From Promicromonosporaceae bacterium (GTDB lineage Bacteria > Actinomycetota > Actinomycetes > Actinomycetales > Cellulomonadaceae): a DNA stretch of 35,574 bases. The notes under the pieces were generated by a model, which had not been told where the DNA came from, did no database searches, and saw nothing but the letters and a program-made list of their open reading frames with translations. Positions within the stretch are counted from its first letter, which is position 1; every line of letters begins with the position of its first letter. Positions 8,550 through 16,329 of this stretch are shown here, piece after piece. The stretch spans positions 1-35,574 of the forward strand of contig WRHK01000040.1 in the NCBI GenBank assembly GCA_009783295.1, given 5' to 3'. The position numbers and the translations under genes were made by a program.

Positions 8550-10277
8550 GTGGTGAGGCCGCTCGACCCCCGCCTGCTGCAGCGAGCCCGCGCCGCCCGG
8601 CGGTACGTGGTGCTCACCGCGGGGCTGGGCCTCGCGTCGGCACTGGCGATCGTCGCCCAGGCGCTGCTCGTGGCCTGGCTGCTGGGCGGCCTGGTCACGC
8701 ACGGGTCCGTCCCGGGCACGACGGCGGTCCGCGCGCTCGGCGGGCTGGGCGTCGTCGTCGCCGTCCGTGCGGTCGTGGCGTGGGCGCAGGAGCGGTACGC
8801 GCAGAAGGCCGCCGCGCAGACCGTCGCCGAGCTGCGCTCGCAGGTGGTGACGCACGCCGTCGCGCTCGGTCCGCGCTGGGCGACCGGCGCCCGGCAGGCC
8901 GAGGTCGCCACGCTCGCCACGCGCGGGCTCGACGACCTCGAGCCCTACCTGGTGCGCTACCTGCCGTCGTTGCTGCTCACGGCCCTGGTCACGCCCGCCG
9001 TGCTGGTGGTGCTGCTGGGGCTCGACTGGGTCTCGTTCGTCGTCTGCCTGGTCACGCTGCCCCTGGTGCCGCTGTTCATGTGGCTCGTCGGGGTGATGAC
9101 GCAGGGGACGTCCGAACGGCGGCTCGGCGTCGTGCAACGGCTCGGCGCGCAGGTGCTCGACCTGCTCGCGGGGCTGCCCACGCTGCGCGCCTTCGGGCGC
9201 GAGAGCGGGCCCGGCGCTCGCGTGCGGGCTCTGGGCGAGGCCTCGAAGAAGGCGACCGTGTCGACGCTGCGCGTGGCGTTCCTGTCGGGCATGGTGCTGG
9301 AGCTGCTGACCACGCTCTCTGTCGCGGTCGTGGCCGTGGCCGTCGGGCTGAGGCTCGTCGACGGGGGGATGTCGCTCACCACGGGGCTGGCCGTGATCAT
9401 GCTGGCGCCCGAGGTGTACCTGCCGCTGCGGGCGGTGGGGGCGCAGTTCCACGCCTCGACGGACGGGTTGGCTGCGGCTTCTTCTGCTTTCGCCGTGCTC
9501 GAGACCCCTGCGGGCTCGGACGCGGAGGGGGTGCTGGCCCCTGACTCCTCCGTCCGGGCGCTTGTGCTCGACGGCGTGAGCGTCCGGGCCGGGGAACGCG
9601 GGATCGATGCTCCCTCGTCGCTGTCGGCTCGGATCGTCTTCGGGAGCGGGGTCGCTGGTGCGGGGCGGGTCGTCGTGCTGCGCGGGCCCTCCGGGAGCGG
9701 GAAGTCGACGGCGGTGCAGGTGATGCTGGGGCTGCTGCGGCCCGACGCCGGGCAGGTCTTCCTCGAGGTCTCTGGACCTGGGGGCTCCGGCGCGGATCGG
9801 GTGGCGCTCCAGGACCTGGACATCTCGTGGTGGTGGCGGCAGGTGGCCTGGGTGCCGCAGCGGCCCGCGATCGCGCCCGGGCGCCTGCGCGACGTCGTCA
9901 CCGGCGGGCTCGACGTCGACGACGCCGCGCTCGACGCGGCTGCCTCGACCACGGGGCTCGACTCCGTCGTGCGGACGCTGGCCGACGGGTGGGGCACGCG
10001 GGTCGGGCTGGGCGGCGTCGGGCTGTCCGTCGGGCAGCGACAGCGCGTGGCCCTGACGGCCGCGCTGCTCGCCGGCGCGGACCGGCCCGTCGTGGTGCTC
10101 GACGAGCCGACCGCCCACCTCGACGCCGCGGGCGAGCAGGTGGTGCTCGACACCGTCCGGGCCTGGCGCGACGCCGGGCTGACCGTCGTCGTCGTCGCGC
10201 ACCGCGAGTCGCTCGTCGCGCTCGCCGACCAGGTGGTCGACGTCGCCGCCCGCTCGCTCGAGGGGGTGGGCGCATGA
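8550..10277 (+). CDS. cydD: Thiol reductant ABC exporter subunit CydD
   Basis: CydD pairs with CydC as a heterodimeric ABC transporter linked to cysteine/glutathione export and haem handling, needed to assemble cytochrome bd. The N-terminal half is a six-helix transmembrane domain. The nucleotide-binding half has Walker A RGPSGSGKST, signature LSVGQRQRVAL and Walker B VVVLDEPTAHLD. Two inserts are unusual: about 25 residues between the first NBD strand and Walker A, and a Gly-rich stretch before the Q-loop. Codons between about 9460 and 9680 use T-ending triplets more than the neighbouring sequence. Starts GTG 8550 and GTG 8553 are adjacent. The TGA overlaps the cydC ATG in an ATGA, implying translational coupling. 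Confidence 0.93.
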   Translation: MVRPLDPRLLQRARAARRYVVLTAGLGLASALAIVAQALLVAWLLGGLVTHGSVPGTTAVRALGGLGVVVAVRAVVAWAQERYAQKAAAQTVAELRSQVVTHAVALGPRWATGARQAEVATLATRGLDDLEPYLVRYLPSLLLTALVTPAVLVVLLGLDWVSFVVCLVTLPLVPLFMWLVGVMTQGTSERRLGVVQRLGAQVLDLLAGLPTLRAFGRESGPGARVRALGEASKKATVSTLRVAFLSGMVLELLTTLSVAVVAVAVGLRLVDGGMSLTTGLAVIMLAPEVYLPLRAVGAQFHASTDGLAAASSAFAVLETPAGSDAEGVLAPDSSVRALVLDGVSVRAGERGIDAPSSLSARIVFGSGVAGAGRVVVLRGPSGSGKSTAVQVMLGLLRPDAGQVFLEVSGPGGSGADRVALQDLDISWWWRQVAWVPQRPAIAPGRLRDVVTGGLDVDDAALDAAASTTGLDSVVRTLADGWGTRVGLGGVGLSVGQRQRVALTAALLAGADRPVVVLDEPTAHLDAAGEQVVLDTVRAWRDAGLTVVVVAHRESLVALADQVVDVAARSLEGVGA

Positions 10278-11998
10278 GCCGCGACCCGCTGCGGGACGTG
10301 CTGCCGCTGCTCGAGGTGCGCCCCGCGCGCGTGGTGCGGGCCGTGGTGCTGGGCGCCCTGGCGCTCGGCTGCTCGGTCGGTCTCGCGGCGGTGTCCGCGT
10401 GGCTCATCGCGCGGGCCTCCCAGATGCCGCCCGTGCTGACCCTGTCGATCGCCGTCGTCACGGTGCGGGCCTGCGGCGTCGGCCGCGGGGTGCTGCGCTA
10501 CCTGGAGCGGCTGGCCTCGCACGACGTCGCCCTCGGCGGCATGGCCGCCCTGCGGGCCAACCTCTACGACGCGCTGGCGCGCGGCCCCGTCACCGGGGTG
10601 GTCGGGCTGCGGCGCGGCGACCTGCTCGCGCGCGTGGGCGCCGACGTCGACGCGGTGGGCGACGTCGTGGTGCGCTCGATCGTGCCCGCCGGGGTCGCCG
10701 TGGTGGTGGGGCTCGGCTCGGTGGCTCTCGTCGGGGCGTTCCTGCCGACGGCGGCCCTCGCGCTGCTGGGCTGCCTGCTGCTCACCGGCGTGCTCGCGCC
10801 GTGGCTGGCCGCCCGGGCGTCCGCCACCACGGAGGCGGCCGGCGCCGAGGCCCGGGCCGAGGTGACCGCCCGCACCCTGGGCCTGCTCGAGGAGGGCCAG
10901 CAGCTGCGCGTGGCCGGCCGCCTCGACGCCGAGGTCGCCGCGCTCCGCGCCGCCGACGCCCGCCTCACCCAGGCCGGCGACGACGGCGCCCGCACCGCCG
11001 GGGTGTCCGCGGCGATCGGAGCCGGCGCCCAGACGTTGTCGGTGGTCGCCGCGCTCGCGCTGGGCATGGTGGCGCTGCATGCGGGCGGGTCGCTCGCGCC
11101 GGTCGAGCTCGCCGTCGTCGTGCTGACGCCGCTCGCGGTGTTCGAGGTGACGTCCGTGCTGCCCGGCGCGGCGGTGCAGCTGCGCCGCTCGCGGGAGGCC
11201 GCGGCGCGCCTCGCGGCTCTCCTGCCGGCGTCGTCCGTGCCGGAGCGGCCCCTCTCCCGCCCTGCCACGGACGCGGCGGGAGACGTGGTGCTCGACGGCG
11301 TCGCCGCCGGGTGGCCCGGCCGGGACGGCGAGGCCGCTCCGCCCGCCGTCACCGGGGTCGACCTCATGCTCGCGCCCGGGTCGGTGCACGCCCTCGTCGG
11401 GCCGTCCGGCGTCGGCAAGACGACGCTGCTCATGACCGCCGCCGGGCTGCTGCCCCCGCGGTCGGGCTCGGTGTCGGGCGACGCGAGCACGCTCTTCCTC
11501 GCCGAGGACGGGCACGTCTTCGACACGACCGTCCTGGAGAACCTGCGGGTCGCGCGGGGCGACGTCACGCCCGCGCAGGCCCGCGCGGTGCTCGCCACGG
11601 TGGGCCTCACGGCCTGGCTGGACGCCCTGCCCGACGGGCTCGACACGATGCTCGGCGGCGGGGCCACGACGGTCTCGGGCGGCGAGCGGCGGCGTCTGCT
11701 CGTGGCCCGGGGGCTGCTCAGCCCGGCGCGCGTGCTGCTGGTCGACGAGCCCGCCGAGCACCTCGACCCCGAGGCGGCCGACGCCGTCGTCGGTGCCCTC
11801 GTGCAGCACGCGCGGACGAGCGGCCGCGCCGTCGTCCTCGCGACGCACCGGCTCGCCGCGGCCCAGGACGCCGACGAGGTGCTGCTGCTCGGCACGCCCG
11901 ACGGCGGCGGCCCGGCCGGCGTCGTCGCGCGCGGGCGGCACGCCGAGCTGATGCGCGACGTGCCCGCCTACGCCTGGGCGGCAGGCCAGGAACGCTAG
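10274..11998 (+). CDS. cydC: Thiol reductant ABC exporter subunit CydC
   Basis: This is the partner of CydD in the cytochrome bd assembly transporter. The 574-residue product has a transmembrane domain (residues about 15-300) and a nucleotide-binding domain with Walker A VGPSGVGKTTLL, signature VSGGERRRLLVARGLL and Walker B VLLVDEPAEHLD. The ATG at 10274 overlaps the cydD stop by four bases. The Q-loop region (LFLAEDGHVFDTTVLENLR) is typical of CydC. The gene ends in a TAG at 11996-11998 that shares a CTAG tetramer with the stop of the convergent gene, leaving no room for an intrinsic terminator between them. Confidence 0.94.
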   Translation: MSRDPLRDVLPLLEVRPARVVRAVVLGALALGCSVGLAAVSAWLIARASQMPPVLTLSIAVVTVRACGVGRGVLRYLERLASHDVALGGMAALRANLYDALARGPVTGVVGLRRGDLLARVGADVDAVGDVVVRSIVPAGVAVVVGLGSVALVGAFLPTAALALLGCLLLTGVLAPWLAARASATTEAAGAEARAEVTARTLGLLEEGQQLRVAGRLDAEVAALRAADARLTQAGDDGARTAGVSAAIGAGAQTLSVVAALALGMVALHAGGSLAPVELAVVVLTPLAVFEVTSVLPGAAVQLRRSREAAARLAALLPASSVPERPLSRPATDAAGDVVLDGVAAGWPGRDGEAAPPAVTGVDLMLAPGSVHALVGPSGVGKTTLLMTAAGLLPPRSGSVSGDASTLFLAEDGHVFDTTVLENLRVARGDVTPAQARAVLATVGLTAWLDALPDGLDTMLGGGATTVSGGERRRLLVARGLLSPARVLLVDEPAEHLDPEAADAVVGALVQHARTSGRAVVLATHRLAAAQDADEVLLLGTPDGGGPAGVVARGRHAELMRDVPAYAWAAGQER

Positions 11999-12564
11999 CC
12001 GCGGAGGAACTCGTTGGGCGCAGGGTCGCCAGGAAGCACGGGCACGTCGAGCGGGCGCGCCCAGTACGTCCACCAGCCCCACCCGGAGCCGATGGTGCGC
12101 CACCCCTCGCCGAACGGCACCACGCCCACCTTGGTGCGGGCGTGCTCCCACTGCACCTCGTCACGCTCGACCACGTGGTGCAGCAGCCCGTAGCCCACGG
12201 AGTGCCACCCGTACCGGCCGGCGCGGTTCAGCGCGGCGATCTCGTTGAACGCCGTCAGGCCGTTGAACACGGCCTGCTGGCGCCCCGCGAACGCCGGGCG
12301 CCGCCGCAGGCTGGGGCCGTACCGCTGCTGGGCGGCCTGGCGCGTCATGCCCAGCACGGCACCGATCTGCTCCCACGTGCAGCCCGCGTGCCGGGCGGAG
12401 CCGATCGCCGTCGACAGGAGGGCGGCGGCCTCGACCGTCGCGGCCTGGTGGAGCGCGACCAGGTCGAGGTGCGCGGCGGGGTCGTCGGTGAGGCGGTCCG
12501 CGAGGTCGGGCTGGGCCCCCTCGACGGCGCGCGCGATGCGTGTCCTCAGGTCGTCGTCGTCCAT
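11995..12564 (-). CDS. Helix-turn-helix protein with Trp-rich C-terminal region
   Basis: I do not recognise a named family. The 189-residue product has an Ala-rich helical N-terminus, then a clear helix-turn-helix at about residues 61-83 (GCTWEQIGAVLGMTRQAAQQ), of the kind found in small actinobacterial DNA-binding proteins related to sigma region 4. The C-terminal half is unusual: tryptophans near 120, 139, 155, 162, 164, 165 and 168 in a WRTIGSGWGWWTYW stretch, suggesting an aromatic ligand pocket or dimer surface. The ATG at 12564 lies six bases after a TATCGT -10 box, so the mRNA is probably leaderless. That box is at the centre of a perfect palindrome, which argues for autoregulation. 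It is convergent with cydC and divergent from the dehydrogenase. Its target is unknown. Confidence 0.7.
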   Translation of the reverse strand: MDDDDLRTRIARAVEGAQPDLADRLTDDPAAHLDLVALHQAATVEAAALLSTAIGSARHAGCTWEQIGAVLGMTRQAAQQRYGPSLRRRPAFAGRQQAVFNGLTAFNEIAALNRAGRYGWHSVGYGLLHHVVERDEVQWEHARTKVGVVPFGEGWRTIGSGWGWWTYWARPLDVPVLPGDPAPNEFLRG

Positions 12565-12565
12565 G

Positions 12566-12584
12566 TGTCAACGATACGTTGACA
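12566..12584. promoter_or_regulatory. Operator TGTCAACG-N3-CGTTGACA over the promoter of the HTH gene
   Basis: Perfect 8-bp arms with a 3-bp spacer lie one base upstream of the ATG at 12564. On the minus strand the central TATCGT (12576-12571) is a -10 box six bases from the ATG, so a bound protein would cover the promoter. On the plus strand TACGTT at 12575-12580 could also serve as a -10. The symmetry suits a dimeric repressor, most simply the adjacent HTH protein. Confidence 0.6.
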
Positions 12585-12633
12585 GGTTTCGCCAGGCTCG
12601 GCCGGGGGCGCGCCGCGATCGGCGCCCCGGCGG

Positions 12634-12639
12634 TAGCGT
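12634..12639 (+). promoter_or_regulatory. Leaderless-type -10 box (TAGCGT) for the dehydrogenase
   Basis: TAGCGT is followed seven bases later by the GTG at 12647. This TANNNT-N6/7-start pattern is typical of leaderless actinobacterial transcripts. It fixes the start codon, since no ribosome binding site is visible. Confidence 0.5.
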
Positions 12640-12646
12640 GCGCGGC

Positions 12647-13597
12647 GTGAAGATCCTGGTGCCCGGCAACGTTCCGTTCGACTCCGCCCCGCAGCTCGAC
12701 GACGCCGCCGACGTCGTGGTCCCGTACGTGATGCGCCACCCGATCCCCGACGAGCACCTCGACGCCGACGTGCTGGTCACGTGGGCCTCCCCCGCGCGCG
12801 TGCTCACCGACGCCGCACGCCGCCTCACCCGCCTCCGCTGGGTCCAGACGCTCACGGCCGGGCCCGACGCCGTGCTCGCCGCGGGGTTCGCGCCCGACGT
12901 CGTCATCAGCTCCGGCCGCGGCCTGCACGACGGCACCGTCGCCGAGCACACCCTCGCGCTCGTGCTCGCGACCGTGCGCCGGATCGACGCCTCGCTCGCC
13001 GCGCAGCGCGAGCACGTGTGGGACCGCGGGCTGGGCAAGGAGCAGGCCTCGGCCGAGACGGGGTCCACGTTCACGCTCGACGGCGCCCGCGTGACCATCT
13101 GGGGCTTCGGCTCGATCGCCGCCCGCCTGGCCCCGCTGCTCGCCGCGCTGGGCGCCCGGGTCACGGGCGTGGCGAGCACCGCCGGCGAGCGGCACGGCTT
13201 CCCCGTCGTCGCCGAGCCCGACCTGTCGGCGCTGCTCCCCGCGACCGACGTGCTGATCTCGCTGCTGCCGGCCACCCCCGCGACCCGCCACGCCCTCGAC
13301 GCGGCGACGCTCGCCCTGCTGCCGCCGCACGCGCGGTTCGTCAACGTGGGCCGCGGGGCGACCGTGGACGAGGAGGCACTCGTCGCCGCCCTGCGCTCGG
13401 ACGCGCTCGCGGGCGCCGCCCTCGACGTCACGGAGACGGAGCCGCTCCCGGAGGCGTCCCCGCTCTGGGACGCCCCGCACCTGATCATCACGCCGCACGT
13501 CGCGGGAGGCCGCCCACAGGGGGCCGCGGAGTTCCTGACGGCACAGGTGCGGGCGTGGAGGGCCGGGACGGGGCTGCGAAACCTGGTGGTGCGGTGA
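12647..13597 (+). CDS. D-2-hydroxyacid dehydrogenase (phosphoglycerate dehydrogenase-like)
   Basis: The 316-residue product belongs to the NAD(P)-dependent D-isomer 2-hydroxyacid dehydrogenase family, which interconverts 2-oxo acids and D-2-hydroxyacids. The cofactor fold shows WGFGSIAARLAPLLAALG, a variant of the GxGxxG loop. The catalytic triad is visible as the Arg in VNVGRGATVDEEAL, the Glu in DVTETEPLPEASPLW and the His in ITPHVAGG. It lacks the ACT domain and the length of SerA, so it is not the serine-pathway enzyme; a glyoxylate/hydroxypyruvate reductase-like role is possible. The likely start is the leaderless GTG at 12647. The gene ends just before the repeat region at 13601, beyond which mutM is convergent. 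Confidence 0.88.
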   Translation: MKILVPGNVPFDSAPQLDDAADVVVPYVMRHPIPDEHLDADVLVTWASPARVLTDAARRLTRLRWVQTLTAGPDAVLAAGFAPDVVISSGRGLHDGTVAEHTLALVLATVRRIDASLAAQREHVWDRGLGKEQASAETGSTFTLDGARVTIWGFGSIAARLAPLLAALGARVTGVASTAGERHGFPVVAEPDLSALLPATDVLISLLPATPATRHALDAATLALLPPHARFVNVGRGATVDEEALVAALRSDALAGAALDVTETEPLPEASPLWDAPHLIITPHVAGGRPQGAAEFLTAQVRAWRAGTGLRNLVVR

Positions 13598-13600
13598 CGG

Positions 13601-13759
13601 GCGCTATCTCACAGGCTTGTGCGCTAACTCGCGGGCTTGTGCGCTAACTCGCGGGCTTGTGCGCTAACTCGCGGGCTCGTGCGCTAACTCGCGGGCTCGT
13701 GCGCTAACTCGCGAGATAGAGCGGGCGGGCGCGAGATAGCGCACGGGGGCCCGAGATAG
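13601..13759. repeat. 20-bp tandem repeat array with inverted partial copies
   Basis: Between two convergent genes, a 20-bp unit of the form GCGCTAACTC followed by GCGGGCTTGT recurs head to tail at 13621, 13641, 13661 and 13681. A diverged first copy lies at 13601 (CTATCTC in place of CTAACTC) and a truncated copy at 13701. The last two full copies have TCGT instead of TTGT at the end. Downstream, inverted pieces with GAGATAG cores occur at about 13713, 13733 and 13753. GCGCTATCTC (13601-13610) is a perfect complement of 13733-13742, so the whole block can fold back. The period of two helical turns would place each copy on the same DNA face. It may act as a bidirectional terminator or a protein-binding array; its role is unknown. 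Confidence 0.85.
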
Positions 13760-13771
13760 AAGGCCGCACCC

Positions 13772-14674
13772 TCACGGGTGGGCGTTGGCTCCTCGCGGGG
13801 CCGGTTGGCAGACGGGGCACCAGTAGGCGCTGCGGTTCATGAACGGCGAGCGGCGGATCGGCGTGCCGCAACGGCGGCACGGCTCGCCCTCGCGGCCGTA
13901 GACCTCCAGGCCGCGGGAGAAGTACCCCGACTCCCCGTTCACGTTGACGTAGAGGGCGTCGAAGCTGGTGCCGCCGACGGCGAGCGCCTCGCGCATCACG
14001 GCCTCCGCCGCGTCGAGCAGCCGCGCCACCTCGACGGGACGCAGCCGGTCCGTGGCCCGCGCGTGGTGCAGGCGGGCGTGCCAGAGCGCCTCGTCGGCAT
14101 AGATGTTGCCGACGCCGCTCACCACGGTCTGGTCGAGCAGCGCGCGTTTGATCCCGGTGCGACGACGTCGGACCGCCGCGACGACGGCCGCCCGCCCCGG
14201 CGTGCCCGGCGCAAGCAGCGGGTCGAGCAGGTCGCGGGCCACGTGTGCCACGGGCGCGGGGACGTCGTCGCCGTCGGGCGTGGGCAGCAGGTCGGCGACG
14301 GCGAGGTACCCGAAGGTGCGCTGGTCGACGAAGTCGAGCGCCGTCGCCCCCGACGGCGAAGCGTCGAGGTGCAGCCGGACGCGCAGGTGCGGGTGCACCC
14401 ACGGGTCGGCGCCGTCGCGCACCAGCAGCTGGCCGGACATGCCCAGGTGGGCGAGCAGGGCGGACGCGTCGTCGAGCGGGAGCCACAGGAACTTGCCGCG
14501 GCGGGCAGCGCCGGTGAGCGTACGCCCGCGGAGCTGGTCGGCGAACGACTCGGGGCCGCCGTCGTGCCGGCGCACGCTGTAGCCGCGCAGCACCTCGACG
14601 TCGCGCACGCGCGCGCCGACCACCAGGCGTTCGAGCCCGTCGCGGACGGTCTCGACCTCGGGGAGCTCAGGCAC
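13772..14674 (-). CDS. mutM: Formamidopyrimidine-DNA glycosylase
   Basis: This bifunctional glycosylase/AP lyase removes 8-oxoguanine and ring-opened purines in base-excision repair. After the initiator, the 300-residue product reads [13 protein letters not shown], where the N-terminal proline is the catalytic nucleophile and the next Glu is essential. [12 protein letters not shown] carries the conserved lysine, and the C-terminal zinc finger is CRRC-x16-CPVC with MNRSAYW between. The start is GTG at 14674, which overlaps the end of rnc by 8 bp, so the two are probably translationally coupled. mutM is the last gene of the DUF177-rpmF-rnc-mutM run and ends next to the 20-bp repeat array. Confidence 0.95.
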   Translation of the reverse strand: MPELPEVETVRDGLERLVVGARVRDVEVLRGYSVRRHDGGPESFADQLRGRTLTGAARRGKFLWLPLDDASALLAHLGMSGQLLVRDGADPWVHPHLRVRLHLDASPSGATALDFVDQRTFGYLAVADLLPTPDGDDVPAPVAHVARDLLDPLLAPGTPGRAAVVAAVRRRRTGIKRALLDQTVVSGVGNIYADEALWHARLHHARATDRLRPVEVARLLDAAEAVMREALAVGGTSFDALYVNVNGESGYFSRGLEVYGREGEPCRRCGTPIRRSPFMNRSAYWCPVCQPAPRGANAHP

Positions 14675-15395
14675 CCGGGTCGGGGGTGGCGGCAGGCGCG
14701 GCCGGCAGGTCGTCCAGCGCCCGGTACGCCCGCTCGGCGGCCTGCTGCTCCGCGTGCTTCTTCGCCGTGCCGTCGCCGAGCCCCATCACGGGCCCGACGG
14801 TCACCTGGGCGTGGAACACGCGCGCGTGCTCGGGGCCTTCGGCGTCGACGTGGTAGACGGGCGCGGCGTAGCCCCGCTCGGCGGCGGCCTCCTGCAGCGA
14901 CGTCTTCCAGTCCAGGCCGGCGCCGAGGTCGGCGGCGGCGTCCAGCGTCGTGTCGACCAGGCGGTGCACCAGCGCGCGCGTGGGCTCGAGCCCGTGCGAG
15001 ATGTAGGTGGCCCCGATGAGCGCCTCGACGGTGTCAGACAGGATCGAGTCCTTGTCGAACCCGCGCGTGCGCTTCTCGCCCTTGCCCAGCAGCACGTACG
15101 ACCCGAGGTCCAGCGAGCGGGCGACCGCGGCGAGCGAGCGCTGCGACACGGTGGCGGCGCGCATCTTGGCGAGCTCGCCCTCGGGCAGGTCGGGGTGGCG
15201 GCGGTACAGCGCCTCCGTCACGACCACGCCCAGCACCGAGTCGCCCAGGAACTCCAGCCGCTCGTTGTGCGGGATGCCGCCGGCCTCGTGCGCGAACGAC
15301 CGGTGGGTCAGGGCAAGCACGAGAAGCTCGGGGTCCAGATGGACCCCGAGCTTCTCGAGAAGAGCGGTCGGCGCCGGGATAGCGGAGCCGGTCAC
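14667..15395 (-). CDS. rnc: Ribonuclease III
   Basis: RNase III cleaves double-stranded RNA, including rRNA precursors and structured mRNAs. The 242-residue product has the signature [14 protein letters not shown] (residues 43-56) with catalytic Glu and Asp, DTVEALIGA near 121-129 with the second pair of acidic ligands, and a C-terminal dsRNA-binding domain from about 162 ([14 protein letters not shown]) to 231. GTG at 15395 lies seven bases after the rpmF stop and fits the usual family length; the upstream in-frame ATG at 15557 would overlap rpmF. Codons 13-26 contain a perfect 17-bp inverted repeat (15320-15357), a plausible substrate for the enzyme itself. In Streptomyces, RNase III (AbsB) is known to cleave its own operon mRNA. 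Confidence 0.95.
   Translation of the reverse strand: MTGSAIPAPTALLEKLGVHLDPELLVLALTHRSFAHEAGGIPHNERLEFLGDSVLGVVVTEALYRRHPDLPEGELAKMRAATVSQRSLAAVARSLDLGSYVLLGKGEKRTRGFDKDSILSDTVEALIGATYISHGLEPTRALVHRLVDTTLDAAADLGAGLDWKTSLQEAAAERGYAAPVYHVDAEGPEHARVFHAQVTVGPVMGLGDGTAKKHAEQQAAERAYRALDDLPAAPAATPDPGA
15320..15357 (-). promoter_or_regulatory. 17-bp perfect RNA hairpin inside rnc
   Basis: Arms at 15320-15336 and 15341-15357 are exact complements around a 4-base loop, within codons 13-26 of rnc. A perfect stem of this length is near the size RNase III recognises, so it may be an autoregulatory cleavage site. The structure is seen in the sequence; the regulatory role is inference. Confidence 0.6.
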
Positions 15396-15402
15396 GGGCG
15401 GA

Positions 15403-15597
15403 TCAGCCCGCGTGCTCGGTGCGCAGCGCCTCGGCGTACTGGCGGCCCTTGTAGGTGCCACAGGTGGGGCACGCGGTGTGGGACAGCTTCTGCCCCTTGC
15501 AGTTCGGGCACGTCGTGAGGGCGGTCGCGGTGGTCTTCCACTGCGAGCGGCGCGCACGGGTGTTGCTGCGCGACATCTTGCGCTTCGGAACAGCCAC
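15403..15597 (-). CDS. rpmF: 50S ribosomal protein L32
   Basis: This small protein of the large ribosomal subunit has 64 residues, starting MAVPKRKMSRSNTRARRSQW, the family N-terminus. It carries two CxxC pairs, CPNC and CPTC, so it is the zinc-binding C+ form. The start is GTG at 15597, right after the DUF177 stop, and rnc follows seven bases after its own stop. The DUF177-rpmF-rnc order is conserved in bacteria. Confidence 0.96.
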   Translation of the reverse strand: MAVPKRKMSRSNTRARRSQWKTTATALTTCPNCKGQKLSHTACPTCGTYKGRQYAEALRTEHAG

Positions 15598-15599
15598 GG

Positions 15600-16154
15600 C
15601 TAGCTCTCTTTCGTCTCGTCGGCCGTGCTCGTCTGCTCGAGCACAGCCTGCAACGCCGACCAGCGAGGGTCGACGACGTCATGGGTGTGGTCCGGGTCGT
15701 CCGCGAGGCGTGCTCCACAGATGGAGCACAGGCCGGGGCAGTCCGGACGGCACAGCGGTTGAAATGGTAGTGCAGTCACGACGGAATCCCGAACCGCAGG
15801 CTCGAGGTCCGCCAGGTCCCCGTCGAGAACCGCTTCCTCGTCCTCCAGTTCGTCGTCGCCGGCCTCCTGGGCCGCGTGCACGCGCTCGGCGTACCCGAAC
15901 AGCTCCTGGACCCGCACGGTGACCTCCTCGGACACCGGGTCCAGGCACCGCACGCACTCGCCGACGGCCGTGCCGCGCACGACGCCGGAGATCAGGACGC
16001 CCTCCATGACCGCCTCGAGGCGCAGACCCACGGTGAGGTCCGACCCCTCGGGGATGCCGATGACCGCCGTGCCGAGGTCCGCGGGCGCGGGCACGACGCG
16101 AGCGAACTCGCGCATGGTGCCGGGACGCCGCGAGAGCTCGTGCGTGTCGAGCAC
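15600..16154 (-). CDS. DUF177 / YceD family protein
   Basis: This family lies upstream of rpmF in most bacteria and is linked to 23S rRNA accumulation and ribosome assembly. The product shows ECVRCLDPVSEEVTV in the middle and a C-terminal PLCRPDCPGLCSICGARLADDPDH cysteine cluster, together the conserved metal-binding-like cysteines. The canonical start listed is GTG at 16154, but the in-frame codons just upstream encode RSPL, which belongs to the conserved SPLV-DTHELGRRPG N-terminus. The only near-cognate start before the upstream stop (16194-16196) is ATC at 16181, with GGAG six bases before it. The true protein therefore probably begins nine residues earlier at an ATC. A good promoter lies at 16248-16276. 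Confidence 0.9.
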   Translation of the reverse strand: MLDTHELSRRPGTMREFARVVPAPADLGTAVIGIPEGSDLTVGLRLEAVMEGVLISGVVRGTAVGECVRCLDPVSEEVTVRVQELFGYAERVHAAQEAGDDELEDEEAVLDGDLADLEPAVRDSVVTALPFQPLCRPDCPGLCSICGARLADDPDHTHDVVDPRWSALQAVLEQTSTADETKES

Positions 16155-16247
16155 GAGCGGCGAGCGCGGTTCGGTGCTGATGGCAGGCTCCGGTCAGGAT
16201 GGGTGGTGCTGGGGAGAGGAAAGCGGCCCGTCGAGGGCCAGCGCACG

Positions 16248-16276
16248 AGTCTATGCCATCGGGAGGCGTCGGCCAA
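16248..16276 (-). promoter_or_regulatory. Promoter TTGGCC-N17-TAGACT for DUF177-rpmF-rnc-mutM
   Basis: On the minus strand a -35 TTGGCC (16276-16271) and a -10 TAGACT (16253-16248) are exactly 17 bp apart. The expected start near 16241 gives a leader of about 60 bases to the ATC at 16181. This gives the ribosome/RNase III block a promoter of its own, separate from coaD-sepIVA. Confidence 0.6.
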
Positions 16277-16329
16277 CGCGGTGGGGCGGTGACGCCCGCC
16301 ACGCGCGACTGCGCCCCGCGCGCGCCGCG

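Noticed and set aside
13601-13759. Possible CRISPR array at the 20-bp repeats
   Set aside because: The units abut with no unique spacers between them and are only 20 bp, and no cas genes are in the window.
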